From contig OY723319.1 of the NCBI GenBank assembly GCA_963210315.1, positions 558,001 through 622,000 on the forward strand: 64,000 bases of DNA, written 5' to 3'. A program made the position numbers and the translations under genes. This DNA comes from Rhynchopus euleeides. Lineage: Eukaryota > Euglenozoa > Diplonemea > Diplonemida > Diplonemidae. Below the pieces are notes generated by a model that was not told the origin of the DNA, searched no databases, and saw nothing but the letters and a program-made list of their open reading frames with translations. Shown piece after piece: positions 32,455 to 42,949 of the stretch (the first letter of the stretch is position 1; every line of letters begins with the position of its first letter).

Positions 32455-34810
32455 GGGGGGGGGGGAGATGGGAAAGCGTGTAGAGAAGCATCAAAAGGGG
32501 GTGTGAACTCGACCTCCCTTCACTCGAATGCAGGCAGTGTCCAAACCCCTACCGAGAGGGTGTTTGGCCTGCCGGGTGGGTGGTGAAATGAGGAACACGG
32601 TATGTTGATGATATGCGATTATGGGGGTGGGTAGCGAAGGAGAAGTCGAAGTCACACGAGGAATGACCTCCCTTCACTCGAGGAAAGGGGGGGGGAAGGG
32701 TAGTGAAATAGAAGTAGAAGGGAGCACAAGAATGATCACCCTTCACTCGTTGTGCAGGTTATGTGTGGGCAATCGGGGATGGGGGGTGGGGTGGGGAAGA
32801 GTAGACTGTAGAATTGGGTGGTGGGGGCGGGGGGGATCGGAGTCTGTGCAAAGAAAATGATGCAAGGGGAAAGCGGGATGATAAAAATACAAGGGGTGGA
32901 ATCTTGAAGAACCCAGCAACAAAAGGATTTGTGTGGAAGGGGTGATGGAGGGGAAAGATGGAAATTTTAGAAATTTTAGAAATGCAAAGGTGGGAGGGGT
33001 CTTCGCTGGTCGTTATCCTTCGTCAGTTTTCAGCCAATTCAACTGGAAATGCCCTAACATGCACTGACGACTCCCTCGTAGCGAAGACCCCCTCAGAAAT
33101 GTTAGAACCGGGCAGTGAGGGAAGAGGGAACAGATGGACAGCAAATCAAACACAGTGATCACAACGGGAGGGCCTGTGTGGGATCTCGCCCTCGGGAAGA
33201 GCCACACCTTCGGCGTATGAGAGATGTGCCACTGTCTGCGAGTGTAGCACAATCGGGCTAAACTGCGCCCTTCTGTACAACACATGTGGCACCACTTTGC
33301 ACTCATGTGGAAGAAATGAAGTCAATTCGCAACAAAATCAGGGTGACGAAAAGGGGGCGCAGAAATTCTTTCCACGGAGACACCCCGGCCAACTTGGGGC
33401 AGCTGATGCCAAAGCGAAATTACACCCTGCCTTCACCCCAGGGCAGTGACAGGTCACGCACGATACTAGTGAGGGGGACTCGCTCAGAAGTGCTGAAATT
33501 CTGAATAGAGTGAGAAAATAATTGGCCCCACGCACCCCACTGGGCTCATTTCCTGACAACGCCACGGGAGGCACACAACGAGGTGTGGCACAAGGTGTGA
33601 CAACATACAACACGTGGGCGTCACAAACCAGGTGGGATTTGTGACCCTAAACACTACCGTGTGAGCTCAGGAAAAGCGTCAGGTTGGCATAAGGCTTAGA
33701 GTGGGGCAGTGCAGGGCACTGAATTGTCCACCTGCACCGCACGCCCGCATCCCATCGGCCTGTATTGTGCTGCTGTGATGTAGGCAATAATAGGCTTTGT
33801 TGGCTGACTAAAGACACCGTGGTTCACACTATCAGACATCAAGGTCTACAACCCTGGGGGGCGACGGGGGTTTAATTGTCGAGAGTGGAGGCAAAAGGCA
33901 AGTCTCCCTGGGGAGGGGGGGGTAGTGAAATCGAATTTGAAGGGAGCACAAGAATGATCACCCTTCACTCGTTATGCAGGTTGTGTCTGAAATCCAGTGT
34001 TTTTTCCGGCCTGTGTTGTGTTGTTGTACTGTGTGGGCAATTAGGCTGTGATGGTATGCAAAAACGTTCTTTGGTTCTCATGATCAAACGTCAAGGCACT
34101 CATCTGTGGAAATGTGCGTAACTGGTGTCATCATTGTAGTCAGGTTCATGTAGCCTATGTGACCGCAGTGATGTCTTCAGTCATTCCATTGGGGAGGGGG
34201 GGGGGTTGCCCCCGGGGGGGCCCTTTCAAAGAAGCAGACAGGCGAAGAGGACAGCGAAAGCGATTGGCAACAACAATATATGGGTTCCTTCTTCACTTGG
34301 AGGGCAGGGGGCAAGGGTGGGTTGGGGGGGATGGCGGCGTAGAGAAGTGCGATGCAGAGCCGACCTCGACCTCCATTCGCACGTTCTGAGGGTCTTCGCT
34401 GCGGTGCCGAAAGCGGTGCATTATTTTTCGTGCATATTTTCAGTGATTTTCCTCTCCACTGAAAATCTCAAAAATGCCGGCGATTTTTTCCCCACCCGTA
34501 ATTTTTTTCTCGGGCGCGCGAAGCGCGCCCGAGACTACGCGGAGATGGCCAGTCGCATACGCCCAAGGACTTGCGAGACAGGCACACCCCCCCTGTTTTC
34601 CTCTTACTGAGGGGTGAGGATCGACGAAAATTGCCGAAAACTTGCCGGCAGCGCAGACCCTCCCATGCGGGGGAACGTGTCCGAGATCTTGGGATATAGC
34701 TCGGCTTGGTGTGTTGTGTGTCAGAATGTTGCGGGGTGACCGTCCAAAACATAGGGAAGACAGGTCGCCCAACACGGTGGGTATTAGTTACAAAAAACGA
34801 TTGGTTTCTC
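32455..34810. other. Gene-free region with several interspersed repeat copies
   Basis: It holds copies of the GAAGGGAGCACAAGAATGAT repeat (32701-32761; 33922-34191, the long form) and a relative at 32625-32685. It also holds a GATCGTCGAGAGTGAATGG-type motif at 33868-33905, the 97-bp GGGGTCTTCGCT element (32996-33092), and a hairpin with apex GCGAAGC at 34509-34533. No protein domain is seen in any frame. Confidence 0.55.
32996..33092. mobile_element. Small MITE-like element with GGGGTCTTCGCT ends, copy 2
   Basis: This is a 97-bp relative of 11995-12176. It shares the inverted ends, CTTCGTCAGTTTTCAGC and ATGCACTGACGA, but lacks about 85 bp of the longer copy. Confidence 0.65.
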
Positions 34811-34818
34811 ATCGGAAG

Positions 34819-35784
34819 CAGGGCTTCCCCTAAGACGATTTTCCCGAAGAAATCGTCTTTTTTTTCCCCCATTTTCCCACTTTTTGGGATTGACGATTTT
34901 CTTCCAGATTTTTTTTTTGGGGGGCTGAGGATTTTCTTCGAAATTTTTTTTGGGGGGGCTGAGGATTTTCCTCATTTTTGGGCTTCCCGGTTTGGCCTGG
35001 TTCTACCAGGCATACAGCTTGTTGCATGAAAGGTTTCCGCCCAGCACTGAGACGCCATCCGACGTCGCAAGAAAGGCTCAAAATCGTTCAGAAATTGGAT
35101 GTTTGCTACTGCACACGCAGGTCGACCCGCCTCCCCCACACGATGTTCGCCACTGCGCACGCAGGTCCATCCCCGCATCCCTCCTTCTGTTCGATCTGCA
35201 CTCATCACCCGCACAGTTTCATCCAACCCCCATATCCCTTCCCACAACATGTCACTGGCGGCTTTTGGCTTCGGTGCAAGAAGGAATGTCGACGCATCCA
35301 AGATCCGCCTGGATTACTCGGCATTCCAGAAAGACCGCGACATCCTGCTTGAGCAGGCTCGGTACCGCCACATTCAACTCCCCAAGGCGTACCAGTCGAA
35401 GAAAGCCCTCCTGGACTTCATCGAAAAGGACGACAAGCGGAACAAGCGTGTCCTTCCTGCATCTGCCCCGGGTCCTGCCCCTGCGCCTCCAGTGCCCCAG
35501 CCCTCTGGCTCGCGGTCGCGGTCGCGGTCTCGCTCACAGCCCCCCGACCTGAAGAGGCAGCGGACCGCCACCCCAGAGCTGCTGGACTACCCTCTCTCTG
35601 AAGATGAAGAGGAGTCGCCGCAAGATGTGGCGCAACCTGTGACCCGGCCGCATGGCCCACCGAGCATCATGGCCGAAGCCGCCGCGCGCGAAGCGCGCGG
35701 CGGAAAATTTTTTTTGAGAGCCTTTTTTTCTGTGGAAAAAATCGTCGTGACTTTTTGGAGGGATGAAGATTGTGGGAAGCCCTG
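34819..35784. mobile_element. Non-autonomous hAT element carrying an open frame
   Basis: The 966-bp element has inverted termini CAGGGCTTCCC (34819-34829) and GGGAAGCCCTG (35774-35784). It is flanked by a perfect 8-bp direct repeat, ATCGGAAG (34811-34818 and 35785-35792). CAGGG-type ends and an 8-bp duplication are the standard hAT signature. It encodes no transposase core, only the 178-codon frame described separately. It is most likely a deletion derivative mobilised in trans. Confidence 0.88.
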
Positions 35785-35785
35785 A
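35249..35785 (+). CDS. Protein of unknown function inside the hAT element (SR-rich, SAP-like N terminus)
   Basis: The 178-residue frame starts at an ATG in a plausible context (MSLAAFGFGARRN). Residues about 15-70 form a charged helical region in which IQLPKAYQSKKALLDFIEKD weakly resembles a SAP DNA-binding motif. A Pro/Ala linker, an alternating Ser-Arg run (SRSRSRSRS) and an acidic patch follow. The segment AAAREARGG is encoded by a GCGAAGC-apex hairpin at 35679-35703. The stop codon TGA straddles the last bases of the element and the target duplication. This suggests either the N-terminal remnant of a hAT transposase gene joined to its right end by deletion, or a captured host exon. The long open frame from 35099 is the same frame with upstream ATGs. 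Confidence 0.5.
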   Translation: MSLAAFGFGARRNVDASKIRLDYSAFQKDRDILLEQARYRHIQLPKAYQSKKALLDFIEKDDKRNKRVLPASAPGPAPAPPVPQPSGSRSRSRSRSQPPDLKRQRTATPELLDYPLSEDEEESPQDVAQPVTRPHGPPSIMAEAAAREARGGKFFLRAFFSVEKIVVTFWRDEDCGKP

Positions 35786-35792
35786 TCGGAAG

Positions 35793-35972
35793 TGTGGTGT
35801 AACTTGGGTTCGTTTATTTTTTTAGCATTGCTGTGGAATATGACAGTTTTGACGATGTGTGTTTGGGCTGCACCGAGAAGCAGAAGCACCCGGCAGGTGA
35901 ACACTGCAGGGGTGTGCAGAATGCAGAGGCTGTGCTTCTTCAGGCGAGTACTGGGGTGGGAACATCCAAGGC
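35793..35972. other. Short unannotated spacer between the hAT element and the AAG array
   Basis: Nothing recognisable is seen. Confidence 0.5.
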
Positions 35973-36638
35973 AAGAAGAAGAAGAAGAAGAAGAAGAAGA
36001 AGAAGAAGAAGAAGAAGAAGAAGAAGAAGAAGAAGAAGAAGAAGAAGAAGAAGAAGAAGAAGAAGAAGAAGAAGAAGAAGAAGAAGAAGAAGAAGAAGAA
36101 GAAGAAGAAGAAGAAGAAGAAGAAGAAGAAGAAGAAGAAGAAGAAGAAGAAGAAGAAGAAGAAGAAGAAGAAGAAGAAGAAGAAGAAGAAGAAGAAGAAG
36201 AAGAAGAAGAAGAAGAAGAAGAAGAAGAAGAAGAAGAAGAAGAAGAAGAAGAAGAAGAAGAAGAAGAAGAAGAAGAAGAAGAAGAAGAAGAAGAAGAAGA
36301 AGAAGAAGAAGAAGAAGAAGAAGAAGAAGAAGAAGAAGAAGAAGAAGAAGAAGAAGAAGAAGAAGAAGAAGAAGAAGAAGAAGAAGAAGAAGAAGAAGAA
36401 GAAGAAGAAGAAGAAGAAGAAGAAGAAGAAGAAGAAGAAGAAGAAGAAGAAGAAGAAGAAGAAGAAGAAGAAGAAGAAGAAGAAGAAGAAGAAGAAGAAG
36501 AAGAAGAAGAAGAAGAAGAAGAAGAAGAAGAAGAAGAAGAAGAAGAAGAAGAAGAAGAAGAAGAAGAAGAAGAAGAAGAAGAAGAAGAAGAAGAAGAAGA
36601 AGAAGAAGAAGAAGAAGAAGAAGAAGAAGAAGAAGAAG
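35973..36638. repeat. Perfect (AAG)n microsatellite, about 222 units
   Basis: About 666 bp of uninterrupted AAG/GAA on the plus strand (CTT/TTC on the minus strand). Reading frames give poly-Glu, poly-Arg, poly-Lys or, on the minus strand, poly-Leu, but these are translations of the repeat, not genes. Long GAA/TTC tracts are known to form triplexes and to be unstable. The assembled length may be a minimum or an assembly artefact. Confidence 0.97.
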
Positions 36639-38439
36639 GGTTAGTCGAGGCCAGGGACAGGAAAACACGTCAATATTTTTCCCGCAAAGTTCAGCGGGAT
36701 TCTCAGGAAATGCACGAAAAGAGTCCGGGTTATTTTGTGCGCCGGGCAGTAGTGCGTTTGTGGCCCCTATGAAGGGCGTTGTGAATAAGTGGTTTTGTGT
36801 TGCTCTCTCTCAAAACACACTGCGCGCGCGTGTGGCACGCTCCTACTCGACTCTTTCTCTGTGACAAAAGCAAACTTGTTTAGGAAAAAAACACCCCACT
36901 TGCACCGTTTTCGGCGCCATGGCGGAAAGAATCCCTCTCAAAAACCCACCCCCTCCCCCACCACCTGCATGGCTATTTGCCCCGGCGGCGGTCACACCTA
37001 TCCCTGCCCCGGGGAGGTGTGGCGGTAGCACAGCCAGACAGAAGCGCCTCCGCAATTGACCTCCCTCATACTTCATGCAGGGGAGTGTGCCCAAAGGCCG
37101 AGAGATGTGACCGGCCTATGTTGGTCACAATGTGCAGTGCAGGCACTAAAAGGGGGCCGAGTGAGTCGAGTGAGAACACCTCGTTATTTCAGCACAGCTT
37201 CCGCGACAGCGCTTGCCTGGGGGCTGGGGGTGAAGGGGGGAAGGTGGATTCTGAAAGCGGTTTAGAAGGGTGTGTCGCAAACAGCGCCCCTTCGACATCT
37301 TCGAGAAGGGCAGAGTTCCAGCATTCCTGAAAATGCTGCAAAGATTCCCAGTTCAAACAGACGTTGGGATTGGCCTCTGTAGGAATGACGGGTTGAGAAG
37401 GCGCGCACAGGACAGGGGAGTAGGACGTGACTGCCGAGTGGAGGCAAATCAATTCTCCCAACACCCTCAGAGGATCCATGGGGGGCGGGGGGCACTGAAA
37501 TCGAAGTGGAAGTGGAAGGAATCACAGGGATGATCTCTATTCACTCGTTATGCAGGTTGGTCTTGGAGGATCCATGGGGGGCGGGGGGGGGGGGGGGCAA
37601 TGTGCCAAACCAGAGGGCGGGGGGGGAGGCACACTGGGAGCTCACCCTGGCGAGGACACGCAGGAACGCCATCAAAACAAAGCAGGCCAGAGAGCACAAC
37701 TTCTGTCTTTCTCATAAAGTCCCAGGTATTGAACGCACAAGACAGGGGCTGTACGTTGGTGACACCAAGGCGTGTCTCTCTCCTTAGTGTACCCGCTTTG
37801 AGGGTGGGTGGGTTTGATCGTCGAGAGTGAAGGGGGGGGGGGGGGTATCAAAAAAAAGAAAGGGTAACAAAGTGGGTTTCCGTGTGCGAGAAGAAGAGGT
37901 ACAGCAGGTGAACAACAGCATGATTCACTTCGGCTTGTGTGACGGACGGTATGATCACAGTTTGGGTTTTGGACATCAACGGGAGTGGGAGAGCACCGCA
38001 GGTGGGGTGGTGCCACAGGGATGCACGACGCGGCAGTCGGGTCACACAGACTGCCTTCCAACGAGACGAGCATACGACTCGTGGAATCTAACCCGTCAGG
38101 CCCCCCCTCACCACCACGCTATGCGTCGTGCGGAGGAGGTGAACGGGCACTCCAGAAGGACCGTCACCAATACCGTCACCAATAGAAGCGGGGCAAGGCC
38201 AAGCCGCAGGGACCTCCTACCAAAAAATATCGGCGAAGTAGCCAACGAAGAAGATGTGGAAAGAGATATCAAGATGAGTGGACATGATGTGGATGGTGTG
38301 GGAGAGGGGAGGTGGGGCTTGGTGGCGATCGCAAGATCCACAAAGGCGTATAGTGAGAAAGGTTTAACCCAGGTGTCGGTTCGCTGGGTCAAAATTGGGA
38401 GTAGTTTGAAGAATATCGGGAGAAGAAAGAGGCGGCGGA
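36639..38439. other. Gene-free spacer downstream of cyclase 2
   Basis: It contains degenerate copies of the interspersed repeats (37025-37078, 37493-37560, 37813-37838), short direct repeats of GGATCCATGGGGGGCGGGGG, and G runs. The 211-codon plus-strand frame (37827-38462) has no domain and is not called. Confidence 0.5.
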
Positions 38440-41400
38440 TCAGCACTCTGTGTAGTGGCTGAACCGGACGGTGCAACGGTGCCCGTTGGTTGGAGCCTTC
38501 GTCGACATCATCGTTAACACCTTGGCAAGGACTGTGTCCTGTGCGTTATCACAAGCAAGGGTTTTGAGACGCGCAAGGCCTTCGCTGCTCTCCATGGCTG
38601 CCTGCACAATGTTGCTGTGTTGCTCGAGTCCCGAGCGGCCTGCATCGTCCTGCAGGGACCAGGCCTGTATGGCACGCTCGAGGCTGTCGAGGTGTACCTC
38701 GTAGATGTGGATGGGACGTTCGTGGCGCTCGTCAAGCCACGCATCGACAAGGCGGAGGCAGGAGCGCACAGTCACGTCTGCCTGGAGGCGTTTGTCGTGG
38801 GAGCAGTCGGCGTGCAGGCAGTACACCCCGAGGCGCTGTGCGTGCTCTGTCATCGCTTCTGCCGCGTCGAGTGGCACCCCAAACGTGGTGGCGAAACGGC
38901 TGGTGCGTGTTCCGACGTTGCCATGTTGCACCAGCCCTGTGGCCAAACCCACCTGCATGATGCGCTGCAGCTTCTTCATCTCAGAGGCGAAGCTGAGGGC
39001 AGCTGTTGTGTGCATCAGGCACCGCTTCGATGCGTTCCACAGCACGGACAGCGAGCACCCTGTGACGTTGCTTATCACACCGTCTGTCGCGTGTGCTGCC
39101 TCCACCGCAGCACGCACCATGATGTTGCAGTTGTCGAACAACACATTGTCACGCCCGTCGTGGACCTGTGTGGGAGGGAGGTGGTGTAACTGCTGCAAAG
39201 GGCGTGGTGCTCACTCACACTCAGTCAAGGGCGTGACCTCACGCGCACGTGAACCTTTATATATTAGTGCACACACCGAGCACTTCCTCTTGATGTGATC
39301 TCTACTGCCTCGACGAGGGCTCTAAGACACTACGTCCGCACGAGAGAGACTCTTGGATCATCGCAGACCAGCACACACACAGGTGAATCATTTTATAGTA
39401 GTCCCTGCTCTTGGTGTGACCTCCACACCAGAAGGGTCGAGCGCTTCACTGAGCGTTGGACATACCAGGCGACACACAGCGACAGTGGCGTGAGTCTTCG
39501 CAATCTGGAGGGCTGTGCCGTTGGCACGCCTGCTCACCTGAACTGCAAAGCTGGAGGCAGTGTCAACGCGTTCACCAGCAGCCGCGTCTGGGGTTGGGCG
39601 TACTGCACCCCTGTGCTCGGTGTCCGTCTCACTCTCGCTCAGCCTGTGCCGCAGCTGCCTTGGCACAAGGGTGAAGAGCTCGTGCCCGCCCTCAAGGCCC
39701 CTGATCTCGTGTACGCCGTCACTTGTGAGAATCGGGTTCCCGAGACGCCCCATGTCCCACCTGATGGCAGCGTACATATCAGAGGTGATGGACACGGTGC
39801 CCGGCCTGGCCTTCCCCTCCACACGCGATGCGAGGTTCACCGTGTTGCCGCGATAGTCCACACGCCCTGTCACCGGGTTCTCTTCTGCGATAGTCGGCCC
39901 GTAGTTCACACCGATGCGCACCACAAGTCCTGCGGGTGGCAGCTCCAGACCTGAAGGCCACACCCGCTTCGCCAGATTTGTCTGCACATCAAGGGCAAAC
40001 GAAAGAGCTGGGGTCGGGCGCCGAAAGGACACCATGAAGGAGTCGCCGATGGTCTTCACCTCGTACCCGCTGTGCTCCACACAGGCCTCGCGGATAACCT
40101 CGTTGTGTACCTCCATCGCCACGTTCATGTCCCCCGGGCTCAGCTTCCAGAGGTTCGTCGACCCCTTGATGTCGGTGAAGACAATCGCAACCTTCCCTGT
40201 CGGGGGTTCCACGACCTGGCGCCCCCCTTCCCCGCTGTAGCCGTTGCTCTCCAGCACGGAGGAGGGGACGTAGGCACGGAACTCCAGCAGGTTGTGCACC
40301 ATCTTGCGAAAATCGCGCTGCATGCGGCGCAGCTCGTAGAAGGTGGACGTGCTCTCCGTCTCCATGTTGTCCAGCTGCATGCCCGCCACCAGCTCCATCT
40401 TCTGCTGCAGCGCCTTGATGGGGCGCAGGATGATGAACGACGTGACGGCACTCAGCACCACCAGTCCTACCGCAATCCCGATGATGATGGAACGCGAAAT
40501 ATACTTCTGCAGGGCTATCTTGTCCGCAACTTTCCCCTTTTCAGCCTCGATCTCAGCCCCGACCTCTGCTGATTGGCGCTGCACATCCCCCAGCACAGAC
40601 TCCGCATCGATCGACACCGTGATCCACCAATCCAGGCCGTGCTGGGGATACGTCAGCCTGTCACAGCTGACGATGTGATCCTGCAAGACTGTCCCATTCA
40701 CAACCACCTCCAGGATATGGGGCTTCTTGTAAAAGTCGTGGTAGTTCCCTTGGATCCCAATCGCAACTGCTTTTTGGATCCCAATCGCAACTGCTTTGAT
40801 ATACGGGTCCGTGGCATTTGTCGCAGGCCTCGGCACGGACAGGTTTCTCACATAATTGGTGAACGGATCTAACCCATAGAACTCAATGACGGACTCGCCA
40901 TGCGACACCCCTGTGAGTAGCCCCTCCTGGTCCTCCTTCTCCCACCCTTCGTCCCCTGCGTCCTTCATTCGGTCGGCGAGCCACGTCGTCGCAACTGTGC
41001 TGAATGCGCGCATGATGGCAGAGCTGTTGACCCGCCCCGCTGATGCCGTCACCTCTCCCAGCAGCTGCCGCAGCTCCGTCAGGCGGAAGTTGACACCAGT
41101 CTCAACCTGTGGAACCGAACCCGTCGGATCGGGGAGCACGGATGTGATCATGTAGCCGAGGAAGTTGCCGTAGGGCACGATGTGTGGGAACACGGTGCCA
41201 TTCATGGGGACAAGCCCAGACCTCGGCATTTTGATAAATCCCAATTCCCTCAGTGGTGTCGGCAGAGGGACCACGGGGTACCGTGGGTCACCACGCAGAG
41301 CCAGCCCTGACACGCGGTGTGTTGAAGCGTAAATGGTCTCATTTGGGGAGAAGAAAAATCCGCTGATGTCTGTCGCAGCGAATTGCCCATCGTTCGTGCG

Positions 41401-41919
41401 GTGTGTGATGGCAAACCCAAGGGCGTAATCACCAGCGCTGATGAACATAGTGACAGTAGGGGACCCGTCAACCACCGTGCTGAGCAGCAGCCAGAGCTTC
41501 TCCGCAGCTGCCGTGATGAACCCATAGTTATCCTTCCGCACATCCGCAAGGTTGTTGAGCACCAGACCTCGGATGCGAGCGGTATCCTGCATAGCAGCCT
41601 GCAGGTGTTTGTCAAGAGTGCGCGTGGCACCGCTTGCGATGTACACCATCAGCTCCGAAGAGACGCGGGTCAGGGAGTGCTGCGCCACCTCGTTGAGTGC
41701 GGAGGTCGACGCGTCCATCGTGGAGCGGGTGTCGTCCAGCCCGCTGTCACAGGCGATAGTCCCCATCACCTCCGTCGACACCGCCGTGGCCAGGATGCAG
41801 AAGAGGCACAGAAGCGCTATCACAGTCTGCACGCTCCATGCGCGGGAGGGCCAAGGGAGCTCGCTATCGCGGGAGGAACTGCTCTGCTGATCATCGGCAT
41901 GCACTGAGGCATCACCCAT
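38440..41919 (-). CDS. Receptor-type class III adenylyl cyclase with a second degenerate cyclase domain (cyclase 2)
   Basis: This is a paralogue of cyclase 1 with the same plan. Exon 1 is 41919-39466 and exon 2 is 39165-38440, giving about 1059 residues. I chose the ATG at 41919 (MGDASVHADD); the frame stays open to 42042, but that stretch overlaps a repeat found elsewhere. The N-terminal membrane segment (SVQTVIALLCLFCILATA) and second segment (IIIGIAVGLVVLSAVTSFIIL) enclose a ectodomain clearly diverged from cyclase 1. The catalytic domain keeps both metal Asp residues (FTDIKGST, TIGDSF), the adenine-type Lys in EVKTIGD, the Asp in VDYRGNTVN and the Asn/Arg pair in NLASR. Exon 2 encodes the degenerate second cyclase fold. 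An eight-codon tandem duplication (KAVAIGIQ twice, 40751-40798) lies in the ectodomain. It probably makes cAMP in response to an extracellular ligand. Confidence 0.85.
39166..39465 (-). other. Intron of cyclase 2
   Basis: The 300-bp GT-AG intron has donor CTG|GTATGT and acceptor CCACACAG|GTC. It is in phase 0 at the same codon as the intron of cyclase 1. Outside the splice sites its sequence has no obvious similarity to that intron. Confidence 0.85.
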
Positions 41920-41995
41920 ATCTATGTCTTGGCCTGGGCAAGAGGGTGGGGTGCAGAGAGGGGCGTGACTGGCACAGGAGGGGGGTACGAGGGGG

Positions 41996-42182
41996 GTAGT
42001 GAAATAGAAGCAGAAGGGAGCACAAGAATGATCACCCTTCACTCGTTATGCAGGTTGTGTCTGAAATCCAGTGTTTTTTCCGGCCTGTGTTGTGGTGTTG
42101 TACTGTGTGGGCAATGCAGGCTGTGCTGGCGTGAATAAACGTTCTTTGGTCATCAGACGCCAAGGTATCCGTGTGGGGAAGT
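41996..42182. repeat. Interspersed GAAGGGAGCACAAGAATGAT repeat immediately upstream of cyclase 2
   Basis: This copy of the dispersed repeat is followed by GTTGTGTCTGAAATCCAGTG and then CCGGCCTGTGTTGTG, as in the longer copies at 33922-34191 and 46975-47242. It ends about 75 bp upstream of the chosen start of cyclase 2, where it could contribute promoter or 5' leader sequence. Confidence 0.6.
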
Positions 42183-42227
42183 GTGTGCATAATCTAGGCC
42201 AAATGAGGTCAGCTCTGGTGACGCGAA

Positions 42228-42783
42228 GTGACTGCAAGTGAGTGGGTGCGGACGCAGGGACTGCGGCTCGCCGAGGAGTTCTCAACGTTAACGGACCTGA
42301 GGTACGGGGCGAGAGGTGCACAGTTGGTCTTGGTCACGGTGGAGAAGTATACAAGGCAGAAGACGAAGGCGCAGATGGAGTTGCTGCGGGAATCCGTCAT
42401 CGACCTGGTGACGGCGGTCCGAGGCAACGCTAAGCCGGCGGGGAATGGTGGTGGTGAGGCTGCACAGGCGCAGCCTGCGGGGAGCAAGCCGCCGGCCCCC
42501 AACCAAGACCCGCCCACGCTCCCCACAATCGGGAGCCTGCAGACCACCCTCAACCTCCCCAACATGAGGCCGGCGTGTGCGTCGCAGTGGCAGGAATTCT
42601 TGAAGGCGGGAGGGCCGGCGGCGGCGAGATCATCCGGGACCTGCGCCTATAATTCGGGTCGTCCAACAAAGTGGCCCACATGAGCACCTGGGTCGCCCTC
42701 GCACAGGAGGCCGCAGAGCGGGGGTTCTGGTCGACGTCGGTGACCCAGATGGGGAACCAGCTGCTGCACGAGCTGGTTGGGAG
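42228..42783 (+). pseudogene. Gag-like fragment of a tyrosine-recombinase retrotransposon
   Basis: The frame beginning 42228 matches the protein at 51487-52353 through QMELLRESVIDL, an Ala/Gly/Pro linker, LPNMRPACASQWQEFLKAGG and then, after a frameshift near 42630, STWVALAQEAAERGFWSTSV and LLHELV. It then ends abruptly in a G-rich stretch. It is therefore a broken partial copy. Confidence 0.65.
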
Positions 42784-42826
42784 GGGGTGGGGGTGAGGGT
42801 GGGGGGGGAGGCCTATAATGAGTATT

Positions 42827-42949
42827 TACGTCCCTCCCGGGGAGGCCCCAAGGGACCCTCGAGGGAGCGAAAAATGACCCGAGGGCGCGAAGCGCCCGAG
42901 GGGCATTTTACGCTCCCGAGAGGGTCCCTTGGGGCCCGGGAGGGACGTA
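42827..42949. mobile_element. Foldback hairpin with GCGAAGC apex
   Basis: These 123 bp form a nearly perfect hairpin, TACGTCCCTCCCGGGG...GGGGCCCGGGAGGGACGTA, with apex at 42887-42893. It resembles the foldback element at 4918-5069. Clear target duplications are not visible. Confidence 0.65.

Noticed and set aside
35833-36864. Long open frames encoding poly-Glu, poly-Arg and poly-Leu
   Set aside because: They are translations of the AAG microsatellite in all frames with unrelated flanks.
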